Source: a virus. From it: a DNA stretch of 32,307 bases. Shown here one piece after another: positions 25,214 to 32,240 of this stretch. Under the pieces are notes generated by a model. It was not told the DNA's origin. It made no database searches and saw only the letters and a program-made list of their open reading frames with translations. How positions within the stretch are numbered: position 1 is the first letter of the stretch; the number at the start of each line of letters is the position of its first letter. The stretch is taken from positions 1-32,307 of IMG/VR virus record IMGVR_UViG_3300021961_009522. One strand, written 5' to 3'. Made by a program: the position numbers and the translations under genes.

Positions 25214-25701
25214 TAACGACCTCTACGTGGTATACATTTATCGCATATGTAATTTTCTTTAGCAAACATCGGATGTACATTATAGCTTTTTCCGCACGAA
25301 CTACAAGACACACTTTTTTCACTGTATGCCTTTCTATTTCTAGCCACTCTTGGCCCCTCGTCATTTATTTTATCAAACCCCTGATCTTGACCAGCTTCTG
25401 CCGACACATCATCATACATATCTTCAAACTTATTTGTCTTATTTCTATCTAATATATTTCTTGATGATTTATTATTAGATTTGACTTCAAACTTATTATT
25501 AACTATCGTCTTTTTTTGTGGTTTCCCTTTAGTGTTTTTGGGCTTTTGTTCTAGCTTTGAAATTCTATCTAAAATATCAGATAAAGCATTATTATTATCT
25601 GGTATATCGATTTCATTACCAGTGATCATTGTATATGCTTGAGCTATTAATTCCCAGTTATTTTCATTTATTCCGTCTTCTAATAGTTGTGATATATTCA
25701 T
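25213..25701 (-). CDS. Hypothetical protein with C-terminal zinc ribbon, 162 aa
   Basis: Function not recognised. It has a short helical N-terminus (WELIAQAYTMITGNEIDIP), a predicted coiled coil near residue 45 (SDILDRISKLEQ), a disordered Lys/Asn-rich linker (residues 50-130) and a zinc ribbon C133-x2-C136 ... C153-x2-C156 (SCSSCGKSYNV and ICDKC), ending in the basic tail IPRRGR. The layout of a small N-domain plus ribbon is widespread in phages. It is coupled by ATGA to the upstream gene, has GGAG before the ATG, and overlaps the helicase gene by one base. A regulatory, primosome or helicase-loading role is possible but undemonstrated. Confidence 0.65.
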   Translation of the reverse strand: MNISQLLEDGINENNWELIAQAYTMITGNEIDIPDNNNALSDILDRISKLEQKPKNTKGKPQKKTIVNNKFEVKSNNKSSRNILDRNKTNKFEDMYDDVSAEAGQDQGFDKINDEGPRVARNRKAYSEKSVSCSSCGKSYNVHPMFAKENYICDKCIPRRGR

Positions 25702-26189
25702 TTGAAGCTCCTACATTTTCCTAAGTCTTGAAATAGTGATACTCGTTTTTTTATGTCCTTACATGTTTCATTTAATATGTTCATACCGGCTTCAAGTCTC
25801 ATTCTACATCTTTCAATGGATTGAGCAAATGTATTATCATTGATAATAGATTTTTTTCTTATTTCAGCCGGGAGGTATTTATCATAATTGTCCCAGTATT
25901 TTGAATACAATAAATTCAATGCTTCGATGCACCAAGTATATTGTCCATGTATTACATCATGTTTTTTTTGCAGCAATCCAGCATAATTCATAAGTGTAAT
26001 GCCGTGACAAAAACATTCATCTTGTGATAGACTCATTAGCTCTCCATGAGACATATCTATAATGAATTTATAATCATCACTATTCTTGTATTCAACTATA
26101 TTATTCTCTTTACAAAATGAATCAACCCATTGTGTAAATTTCTCTAGAGCTTCTACTGATTCACTGACTGTTGTATCAAATGCTTCCAT
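25698..26189 (-). CDS. Helical protein, possible UvsY-like recombination mediator, 163 aa
   Basis: The protein is almost wholly helical. The order of segments (SQDECFCHGITLMNYAGLLQ, HGQYTWCIEALNLLYSKYW, and AQSIERCRMRLEAGMNILNE, then KKRVSLFQDLGKCR) matches a phage family often annotated as UvsY-like, found next to recA/uvsX genes. UvsY loads the recombinase on SSB-coated DNA. The start at 26189 has AGGA six bases upstream and is embedded in the 3' end of a nuclease gene; the stop forms ATGA with the next gene. Position, two genes downstream of the RecA-like gene, supports the guess. Identity rests on pattern memory only; an unrelated coiled-coil protein is the alternative. Confidence 0.45.
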   Translation of the reverse strand: MEAFDTTVSESVEALEKFTQWVDSFCKENNIVEYKNSDDYKFIIDMSHGELMSLSQDECFCHGITLMNYAGLLQKKHDVIHGQYTWCIEALNLLYSKYWDNYDKYLPAEIRKKSIINDNTFAQSIERCRMRLEAGMNILNETCKDIKKRVSLFQDLGKCRSFK

Positions 26190-26581
26190 TGTTTTTCCTC
26201 GTTATATGGCAGTACTATAACCTTGATGCCGTTCATATCTCCCCACTCTATTTTATCTGTATCTCGTCTTTTTGCATATACGAAGTCTAATTTATTAGCA
26301 TGAAAAAATGAAGAATATTCATAATGCTGTTTTCCATGAACTTCTATTATACACATTAATTCTGGGATAAAAAAATCAGCATATAGCAATGACGGCCTAC
26401 CAATTCTTTTAGATCCCGGCAGTGTTACTTCCTCATATATTGATATATGTGGAAATAATTCATTCAATAATGTTCTAGCTTTCAGATGGAGCGATGATTT
26501 ATTGTTTTGATATTTTCTGCTATTGTTTTTGGTAAAATTAAAATTGTGTTCTTTTTGATCAAAACCAATAACTTTAAACAT
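26153..26581 (-). CDS. VSR-like PD-(D/E)XK nuclease, 142 aa
   Basis: Residues 30-125 follow a very-short-patch-repair-like fold: helix HLKARTLLNELFP, then YADFFIPELMCIIEVHGKQH with candidate catalytic D69, E80 and H86, then FVYAKRRDTDKIEW and IKVIVLPYNEE. It resembles the nuclease domain of the HTH-bearing gene at 10158-10985 in spacing (D, E, H), but lacks DNA-binding extensions. I start it at ATG 26581, which overlaps the RecA-like stop by 8 bases; the longer frame uses a TTG. Its place straight after the recombinase gene suggests a junction- or mismatch-directed cut in recombination, although a stripped homing endonuclease is an alternative. Confidence 0.6.
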   Translation of the reverse strand: MFKVIGFDQKEHNFNFTKNNSRKYQNNKSSLHLKARTLLNELFPHISIYEEVTLPGSKRIGRPSLLYADFFIPELMCIIEVHGKQHYEYSSFFHANKLDFVYAKRRDTDKIEWGDMNGIKVIVLPYNEEKQWKHLIQQSVNQ

Positions 26582-27605
26582 CCAACAACATAGCTCCAAC
26601 CTGATCTCTAATTAAATCAAAAATTTTGTTATTCTCAACTAAGAATTCATATATCTTTGTTTGACCTTGAAATTTGGGAGCCTCATCAAATCCCTTAGTG
26701 CCTTGTAGAAATGGTATGCTATACCAAGCACCAGCCTTTTCAATAATGCCAAACGATTCGGCCAATTCAATTATTTCTTTTTCTTTATCTATGCCCTTGT
26801 TATATTTGATATAGCTAATGCATTCTGTACCAGACGCACCCATAGAAGAACAACTAATTTTCCAATGAATCAATTGGCCTATTTTTTTATTGCCATCCTC
26901 CCAAGGTTCTATCTTGGCGATATCTAGTCTTGTATCTGCTTGATATTGTACCATTACTCCGCAGTCTGGTATTTTAATCTTACCATATCCAGAAGTATTA
27001 GTAATGTAATGTGTGATTATCAATACAATGATTTTATTTTTGACCACGGTTTGTGAAACTTTTTTAATCCAATGTGATAATAATTTTGGCAGGCTGGCCC
27101 TCAGTGACGCAGAAGAACTTTCTTCTAATTCAGTTCTTGGCACTAAGGAGGAGCATGAATCTATTACACATACCGCTCCTTGATTTTCTGGACGCTTCAT
27201 CAGACTTTCAGCAATATCTAGAAAGTCTTCAGCAGATAATGAATCTGCATCTTCTGGGCTATGAATAATTTGTATTTTATCTAGATCTAGCCCTTCTATA
27301 CCAACAAGATTATATGCTTTCAATCTGCTTTCGCCGTCAATATATATTACTGGCCTGCCCTCATCTTGTGCGTTTTTGCAAATCTGTAAGCAGGTTGTGC
27401 TTTTGCCAGTTTTTGGATCTCCAGAAATAATGGTCCAGCTACCTTCAAGTATTCCACCATTCAATGCCAAATCTAATGATGGACTGACACTTATTGGCTT
27501 TAGTTCTGTTTTTAATGTTAACAGTTCAGATCCTTTAGAAACAACTTTACCAAAAGCCTTTTGTATGGCTTTGTCGGTGCTTAAATCAACTTTAACTTTA
27601 GCCAT
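26574..27605 (-). CDS. RecA-like recombinase, 343 aa
   Basis: It would form a filament on single-stranded DNA and carry out strand exchange. Residues 40-70 hold SPSLDLALNGGILEGSW and Walker A GDPKTGKST (62-70). YIDGE with catalytic-position E92 follows, and Walker B is AVCVIDSCSSLVP (D149). KIIVLIITHY, then PDCGVMVQYQADTRLDIAK, match the L2-to-strand region of RecA. ELAESFGIIEKAGAWYSIP is a RecA C-terminal landmark. Length is near E. coli RecA (352 aa), although the acidic tail is missing. The start forms a one-base TAATG overlap with the preceding gene and has GAAGGA upstream. With the putative UvsY-like and nuclease genes it forms a recombination block. Confidence 0.85.
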   Translation of the reverse strand: MAKVKVDLSTDKAIQKAFGKVVSKGSELLTLKTELKPISVSPSLDLALNGGILEGSWTIISGDPKTGKSTTCLQICKNAQDEGRPVIYIDGESRLKAYNLVGIEGLDLDKIQIIHSPEDADSLSAEDFLDIAESLMKRPENQGAVCVIDSCSSLVPRTELEESSSASLRASLPKLLSHWIKKVSQTVVKNKIIVLIITHYITNTSGYGKIKIPDCGVMVQYQADTRLDIAKIEPWEDGNKKIGQLIHWKISCSSMGASGTECISYIKYNKGIDKEKEIIELAESFGIIEKAGAWYSIPFLQGTKGFDEAPKFQGQTKIYEFLVENNKIFDLIRDQVGAMLLDV

Positions 27606-28108
27606 TATAAATCCTTCAAAATATTTTGTTTTTTTGTTTGCGCAAACGGTTTAGACACTTCCATTACTACATTATAGCTTTCCTCAAGTGTCTTATCAAC
27701 CCTAGTGGACTCAAATTTTTCAATCAATGGAATAAGCTTTTTATCCTGTAGCTTCAGAATAAATTTTGCTTCTGGACAATTAATGGCAGACGATATTGAA
27801 TCTACATTGTACTTTTTAAGTAGCCTCGCGGCGGCTATTACTTGTCCCTTATATGCCCCATGCAATTTATTATCCTGTGTCCAGAATCTTTCTGGGCATT
27901 TACCACTATTAAATGCCTCGTTTCTTTTAGTGAAAATCAGTTCAGCTAAATAATTAGAGGGTGTTATATATCCCTCTTTGTATTTAGACTTAAATGGTGT
28001 CGCTTCACAGCACGGTTTGGGTTTATTGCCCGCACTATTTGTCCGCTCTGATTTTGTGGATATGTTCTGTTTTGTTTCTTCTGTTTGGATTTTGTTTGTT
28101 TTGCTCAC
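27605..28108 (-). CDS. Conserved-looking phage protein of unknown function, 167 aa
   Basis: Function not recognised. The only available start is a GTG at 28108, 12 bases after a strong GGAGG and inside the preceding gene (74-base overlap). The N-terminal 45 residues are Lys/Asn/Thr-rich and probably disordered. The ordered part begins YITPSNYLAELIFTKRNEAF and holds FWTQDNKLHGAYKGQVIAAARLLKKY, a pattern I have seen in uncharacterised phage proteins (TPxxYxAE, then FWxxxxW-like), and ends ILKLQDKKLIPLIEKFE. It immediately precedes the RecA-like gene (TAATG overlap). A role linked to recombination is possible from position only. Confidence 0.6.
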   Translation of the reverse strand: MSKTNKIQTEETKQNISTKSERTNSAGNKPKPCCEATPFKSKYKEGYITPSNYLAELIFTKRNEAFNSGKCPERFWTQDNKLHGAYKGQVIAAARLLKKYNVDSISSAINCPEAKFILKLQDKKLIPLIEKFESTRVDKTLEESYNVVMEVSKPFAQTKKQNILKDL

Positions 28109-28385
28109 CCTTTTCTGATGCCTCCTTTGTCATTACGGCATATCCCTTTTTAGTATTAACAGACATTAGCTTATCTATTGTATCATTCTTTTTCTCATTG
28201 TCAAGACAGGCATGATAATATGATTCTATGCTATTCTTGTCTAGTTGTGTATCTGCACATATTTGATCCAAGGTTAATTCGTTGCAGTTCTTTTCTATAT
28301 AAAACTTTGTTACTTTATCCAATTCCAATATATTTGTTTCAATTAACTGTGATTCTGATCGGTTATTCTTTTTTATCTTGGGCAT
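28035..28385 (-). CDS. Small helix-turn-helix-like protein of unknown function, 116 aa
   Basis: Not recognised by function. The ATG at 28385 has a strong AGGAGG six bases upstream and overlaps the previous gene's end by 23 bases. Residues 36-58 (ELTLDQICADTQLDKNSIES) resemble a helix-turn-helix, followed by KKGYAVMTKEASEKGE, a short pattern recurring in small phage proteins. The C-terminal 30 residues are basic and low in complexity and lie over the N-terminus of the next gene in another frame. Coding potential is supported by the ribosome site and the motif. A DNA-binding regulator is possible. Confidence 0.55.
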   Translation of the reverse strand: MPKIKKNNRSESQLIETNILELDKVTKFYIEKNCNELTLDQICADTQLDKNSIESYYHACLDNEKKNDTIDKLMSVNTKKGYAVMTKEASEKGEQNKQNPNRRNKTEHIHKIRADK

Positions 28386-28602
28386 TTTCTTCCTCCTCTA
28401 AGGCTTTTTTGATTTTAGATATTTTATCCTTGATCCCATGCAGCATCTCTGGATAACTATTATAGCTGCAAGAATATGAAATGTGAGAGTTGCCATTTAA
28501 AAATTCTTCTTCTTGATCTTCTATGGTTCTTAAAAATGCGGACTGACCATGATATTCTTTAATATATGGAATGACAAAAATAGTTATTTCATTATTTTCC
28601 AT
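28363..28602 (-). CDS. Hypothetical small acidic protein, 79 aa
   Basis: Not recognised. It starts with a strand-like segment (MENNEITIFVIPYI), has HGQSAFLRTIEDQEEEFLN in the middle, then a predicted coiled coil (GIKDKISKIKKALEEEENA). GGAGAT lies about nine bases before the ATG at 28602, and it overlaps the FmdB-type gene by 11 bases and the next gene by 23. No zinc site or membrane helix is visible. Position within the operon and the ribosome site support it as a real gene. Confidence 0.5.
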   Translation of the reverse strand: MENNEITIFVIPYIKEYHGQSAFLRTIEDQEEEFLNGNSHISYSCSYNSYPEMLHGIKDKISKIKKALEEEENAQDKKE

Positions 28603-28936
28603 CTTCTATATATCTCCGTTTTTGTTGTGAATTCATTTTATTTATTTGTGATCTAATTTCGGATTTTGCTTCTTTTAATGCCGTCTTTTTTGATTCTTGA
28701 TCTTTACCATTCTTTTCTTGAACCATTGTTTTACCCATTTTGGTAGTATTTCTTTCTGCCAATTGTCCAAGGGTGGTTGGATCACCCTTAACAAATACAT
28801 GTGGTGAATATAATATTCTAACCAATGAATTGGTGCCACAATGCTCACACAGCGTCAATGGGTCTGATTTTATTGACTGATAAATATCAGCTATCGAATA
28901 TCCACAGTTTTCACATTCATAATCATATGTCGGCAT
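28592..28936 (-). CDS. FmdB-type zinc-ribbon protein, 114 aa
   Basis: The N-terminus MPTYDYECENCGYS is the classic FmdB/CxxC-CxxC start: C8-x2-C11 and C30-x2-C33, with LVRILYSPHVF after the second pair, as in the family (putative regulatory protein). The next part (DPTTLGQLAERNTTKMG) recurs in phage FmdB proteins. The C-terminal 45 residues are charged and helical. FmdB proteins are small zinc ribbons of unknown molecular function found across bacteria and phages. The start forms a one-base TAATG overlap with the PhoH-like stop, with GGAGG four bases before the ATG. Confidence 0.75.
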   Translation of the reverse strand: MPTYDYECENCGYSIADIYQSIKSDPLTLCEHCGTNSLVRILYSPHVFVKGDPTTLGQLAERNTTKMGKTMVQEKNGKDQESKKTALKEAKSEIRSQINKMNSQQKRRYIEDGK

Positions 28937-29664
28937 TATTCCTCCAGTGCTTTAAGTATTTTTGCAATAATTCCATTTCTTTGAATATCATCATATGTAA
29001 GAAAACATACGCCAATACCATCAATGCCTGTTAGCTTATCTATTATAGTATCAAGACCGTTCCTATTTTTAATATCCGTTTGTCTAATATCTCCATTAAT
29101 TATTACTTTAGAATTACTGCCCATTCTTGTCATGAACATCTTAATTTGCTCTAGTGTACAATTTTGAGCTTCATCTAATATCATTAATGAGTCATTATAT
29201 GTGGCACCACGCATTACTTCTAATGGCTCATATCTAATCATCTTTTGGTTAAAGTATTGTCCATAATTATTGAAGCCTAAAAATGCTCTGATATTTTCTT
29301 CAATCGGCTTTAAGTATGGGGCAATTTTATCTCCAATTTCTCCCGGCAAAGCACCGATGTCTTTGCCAGCACATACCAATGGTCTAGTGGCAATAATCTG
29401 TGTATATTTACCAGAATCTAAATACTGTGCAAACATACCGGCAGCAATGTAAGATTTACCAGAACCGGCAGGTCCAATACAGATAGTTATATCATTTTGT
29501 ATAATTGACTTAATGTATTTCTTATGATTGTCAGTTTTGGCCTCCAGTACTTTTTTCTCATTACGCTTTTGTATTAAATCTTTATTGATGTTTGAATTAT
29601 TTGAGTTGTTTTTATTGCTATTAACAGAAGACCTCTGTTTTTTCATTTTAGAGTCTTTCTTCAT
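28936..29664 (-). CDS. phoH: PhoH-like ATPase, 242 aa
   Basis: PhoH-family proteins are P-loop ATPases, often linked to RNA helicase-like or stress functions, and are widespread in phages. After an Asn/Lys-rich N-terminus (residues 14-30), the core has GPAGSGKS (Walker A, 64-71), IIATRPLVCAGKDIGALPGE, EPLEVMRGATYNDSLMILDEAQN (Walker B LMILDE 160-165) and VIINGDIRQTDIKNRNG. These give the family order. No Shine-Dalgarno is obvious before the ATG at 29664 or an internal ATG at 29646. It follows the largest gap outside the hairpin region, which holds a tandem TATAAT. The phage role is not settled. Confidence 0.85.
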   Translation of the reverse strand: MKKDSKMKKQRSSVNSNKNNSNNSNINKDLIQKRNEKKVLEAKTDNHKKYIKSIIQNDITICIGPAGSGKSYIAAGMFAQYLDSGKYTQIIATRPLVCAGKDIGALPGEIGDKIAPYLKPIEENIRAFLGFNNYGQYFNQKMIRYEPLEVMRGATYNDSLMILDEAQNCTLEQIKMFMTRMGSNSKVIINGDIRQTDIKNRNGLDTIIDKLTGIDGIGVCFLTYDDIQRNGIIAKILKALEE

Positions 29665-29670
29665 AGGTGA

Positions 29671-29682
29671 ATTATAATTATA
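29671..29682 (-). promoter_or_regulatory. Tandem TATAAT upstream of the PhoH-like gene
   Basis: On the - strand, TATAATTATAAT ends 7 bases before the ATG of the PhoH-like gene, inside a 55-base gap with no gene (29665-29719). Two perfect -10 hexamers in a row are notable, but I see no convincing -35 hexamer at 16-18 bases for either, and the sequence is AT-rich, so chance is plausible. If used, transcription would start at or just downstream of the PhoH ATG, giving a leaderless or internally started message. Low confidence. Confidence 0.25.
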
Positions 29683-29719
29683 CTAATCCAACTGTAATGT
29701 CCTCTATTTTATCAAATAT

Positions 29720-30727
29720 TTACCACATCTTACAAGACCAGTATCTGGCTTTCCATTTTGGACCCGGATTTGTATCGCATTGATGTCTAGCTCTGAAGCT
29801 TTTTCTTCTGGCTGGATTATCTCTTTTGATTTCCATATTTGGATCACCAAAATTGACTTTAACTACGTTGCCCTTATCATTCTTTACGTATACACTAAAT
29901 TTCTTTGGGCCATCTGGTGTTCTAAATGGCTTATTTAATTTAACTTTACGGCCTTGGTATTCTGAAGCGGTTCCAAGGTATGTAAGAACTACTCCATTTT
30001 TTCTATATACTCCTTTGCGTTTGAATCTATAAACTTCACCAGTTTTTGGATCTTCATACTCATATACAGAAAGAGATAACATGTCCTCATCAGTTGGCAT
30101 TACTTCTTCCATATCTTCCATATCTTCTATATCTTCTTCTTCTTCTTCTTTAGATGGATATAAAACGGCATCATAGATAGATTGAATATAATACTCTGCT
30201 TTAGAAATATGGTCTTTTGTCCATTCTTGAAATTCTATTGGAATCGATGATACTATTTTACTTAACATCATTAGCTGATCATGCATTTTTTGAATTTGGC
30301 TAATCTGCATTGCGCCATCATCATTAGATTGTGCTTTTTTCCAAGCGTCCTTACTTGGTCTATCTGGATCTCCCGGCTTTGCTGGTTTATACTTTTTACC
30401 CTCGCGTTCTTTCTTTTTACGAATATTTTCCCATAATCCCGGTTTAGCGGCGAACGCATAATCTTCTACATCATCATCTAAATCTATATATTCATCTTCT
30501 GATGGGATGTAGACATTTTTTTCATCATAAATAATTTCAGTACTGCCATATGTGTCTTCATAATATGCATCTTTAACCTGATCCCCCTTGGATTCTTTAG
30601 AAGAACTAATGCATACGGCATATCTTTGACCACTATCTGGATAGTCTTTATTCATAGTTTCATTAGACATACATCTAGATAAAAAATCAGTTCTGTCTTC
30701 GTCTGGTTTTCTTTTTGGAATTGGCAT
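29720..30727 (-). CDS. Conserved phage protein with acidic middle and ARRKSFRARH C-terminus, 335 aa
   Basis: Function not known. The N-terminus MPIPKRKPDEDRTDFLSRCM and YPDSGQRYAVC match a short module that recurs at the start of phage proteins (often near prohead protease or portal genes). The middle (residues about 190-215) is acidic and low in complexity (KEEEEEDIEDMEDMEE). The C-terminal 100 residues (YQGRKVKLNKPF, VNFGDPNM, RDNPARRKSFRARH, ARYWSCKMW) form a second recurring phage module, basic with a zinc-like C/H set. AGGT lies 7 bases before the ATG, two bases after the MazG stop. Fusion of two known phage modules around a variable acidic linker is what I see. Confidence 0.65.
   Translation of the reverse strand: MPIPKRKPDEDRTDFLSRCMSNETMNKDYPDSGQRYAVCISSSKESKGDQVKDAYYEDTYGSTEIIYDEKNVYIPSEDEYIDLDDDVEDYAFAAKPGLWENIRKKKEREGKKYKPAKPGDPDRPSKDAWKKAQSNDDGAMQISQIQKMHDQLMMLSKIVSSIPIEFQEWTKDHISKAEYYIQSIYDAVLYPSKEEEEEDIEDMEDMEEVMPTDEDMLSLSVYEYEDPKTGEVYRFKRKGVYRKNGVVLTYLGTASEYQGRKVKLNKPFRTPDGPKKFSVYVKNDKGNVVKVNFGDPNMEIKRDNPARRKSFRARHQCDTNPGPKWKARYWSCKMW
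30104..30150. repeat. Simple repeat, ATATCTTCC-type 9-mers then (TTC)n, within the acidic-protein gene
   Basis: On the + strand a run of imperfect 9-base units (ATATCTTCC, ATATCTTCT) is followed by about six TTC units. On the coding strand they encode the acidic Glu/Asp run KEEEEEDIEDMEDMEE. Unit changes of three or nine bases keep the frame, so the length of this linker can vary by slippage without breaking the gene. Confidence 0.7.
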
Positions 30728-30729
30728 GT

Positions 30730-31170
30730 TTAAACCTCGTCTTGTTCTTTAATAAAAACACCGTTTACCATCCTACCTTTACGATCCTTAATATCATCAT
30801 ATGCTTTTAATAAGCAATCATTTATTGACAAGTTGTTTCTCTCCATGATATTCAACATAACTACTAACATATCTCCTAAATCATCACGAATATCTTTGCC
30901 CTTGCATACACTATCGGATAATTCACCAAGTTCTTGTAGCAGCTTTAATGTTTGGTCTTTATCGCTACTGCCATCAATTAAATTTCTATCGTAATGCCAT
31001 CCTATTATCTTTGCAATTAACCTGCTGGTAGTATTAACTACATTTTCAGAATCTGTGTCAGCAGTGCTTGTAATAGTAATGCTATCTTTAAATAATGGTA
31101 TGAACTTGCTTTTTTTATTGTCTATTTTTTCTAGTTGTCCCATACGATTTAATTGATCATTATATGTCAT
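30730..31170 (-). CDS. MazG-like nucleotide pyrophosphohydrolase, 146 aa
   Basis: MazG-type enzymes hydrolyse NTPs or dNTPs to NMP plus pyrophosphate; in phages they may change host (p)ppGpp or groom nucleotide pools. The all-alpha core is at residues 66-135: LKLLQELGELSDSVCKGK with E80 and E83, then DIRDDLGDMLVVMLNI with D97 and D100, so the E-x2-E ... D-x2-D metal set is present. LSINDCLLKAYDDIKDRKGR and MVNGVFIKEQ are typical of the C-terminal end. The start forms an ATGA overlap with the nrdB stop and has GGAGAT upstream. Location next to nrdAB fits nucleotide metabolism. Confidence 0.8.
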   Translation of the reverse strand: MTYNDQLNRMGQLEKIDNKKSKFIPLFKDSITITSTADTDSENVVNTTSRLIAKIIGWHYDRNLIDGSSDKDQTLKLLQELGELSDSVCKGKDIRDDLGDMLVVMLNIMERNNLSINDCLLKAYDDIKDRKGRMVNGVFIKEQDEV

Positions 31171-32240
31171 AGTTTAATATCTCCAAAGTCCGTATCGCTC
31201 AAATCATTCTTGCTGGCACCAATTTTGTAAGAAGTAATTTCATGTTCCTGCGGTGCCACTTGTACGCTTTCGCTGTTTAACCATGGCTCAGTCCATCCCG
31301 CAATTGGATTTTTGCCAACGTTTTCATAGGGTAGTCCAATAGTTTTTCTTCTAGACATACAGAGCCAATCTATGTATTGATGTAGCACGGCCTCATTTAA
31401 TCCAATGATTGAGCCATCTTTAAATAGGTATGATGCCCAAGCCTTTTCTTCATTTGCTGCGTTTTCAAACATTTCTATTGCAGCATCTTTACATTGTTCT
31501 GCCGTTTTTGTAAACCCCTCTTCTTCATGCTTATGTAGTATTTTCAAGATTTCTTGCGTATTGGTCAAATGAAGTGCTTCGTCCCTCTTGATTAATTTAA
31601 TAATATCGGCATTGCCAACCATTTTCTTATTTTCGGCAAAAGCAAATGAGCAGATAAAGCTGACATAGAATCTAACCGCCTCCAGAATATTAATGCTTAT
31701 GATAGTCATATAGATTTGTTTTCTAAGATCTCCCATCTTAGTAGACTCTGAATCCATACCCATTAAGTTATTATAGTCTTGTATTGCCGATTTGGCTCTT
31801 TTCATAATTTCTTTATCTTCATATATCCCTTCAAATATTTCAGAGCTATCAGCATATACATTCTGAATAATATAGCTATAGCTCTGTGAATGGATTTTTT
31901 CAAAAAACTGCCATGTCATAAGACATGCTTCCAATTCAGTATTAGTAACATATTCAAGAAGTGTTGGCACACCCCTACAAATAACACTATCGAGCATTGT
32001 TTGATATTTTAGATTAGATGTGAAAATGAATTTTTCATTATTTGTTAATGTTTGAAAATCAGCCCTGTCCTTTTTAAGCTCTATTTCCTCTGGACGCCAA
32101 AAGTTCATCATTTGTTTATTATCCAATTCTTTGAAAACTGGATATTTAATCACATCATACCGCTGTACGCCAAGGTCTTTGCCTAGAAATAGTGGCTGAG
32201 ATGATGGATTTACGCTTTTAGTATTGAAGATAGTTTTCAT
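31167..32240 (-). CDS. nrdB: Class Ia ribonucleotide reductase beta subunit, 357 aa
   Basis: It holds the diiron-tyrosyl radical used by NrdA to make dNDPs. I start it at the fourth-codon ATG (32240), which forms ATGA with the nrdA stop; an upstream ATG at 32249 has no room for a ribosome site. The match to E. coli NrdB is clear throughout: FWRPEEIEL, FTSNLKYQTMLDS with D84, FFEKIHSQSY with E114, H117 and radical Y121, ILEAVRFYVSF with E187, and RDEALHLT with E221 and H224. SVQVAPQEHEITSYKIG near the end matches VQVAPQEVEVSSYLVG. All metal ligands and the tyrosine are present, so activity is likely. The C-terminal tail (TDFGDIKL) would bind NrdA. Confidence 0.95.
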   Translation of the reverse strand: MKTIFNTKSVNPSSQPLFLGKDLGVQRYDVIKYPVFKELDNKQMMNFWRPEEIELKKDRADFQTLTNNEKFIFTSNLKYQTMLDSVICRGVPTLLEYVTNTELEACLMTWQFFEKIHSQSYSYIIQNVYADSSEIFEGIYEDKEIMKRAKSAIQDYNNLMGMDSESTKMGDLRKQIYMTIISINILEAVRFYVSFICSFAFAENKKMVGNADIIKLIKRDEALHLTNTQEILKILHKHEEEGFTKTAEQCKDAAIEMFENAANEEKAWASYLFKDGSIIGLNEAVLHQYIDWLCMSRRKTIGLPYENVGKNPIAGWTEPWLNSESVQVAPQEHEITSYKIGASKNDLSDTDFGDIKL

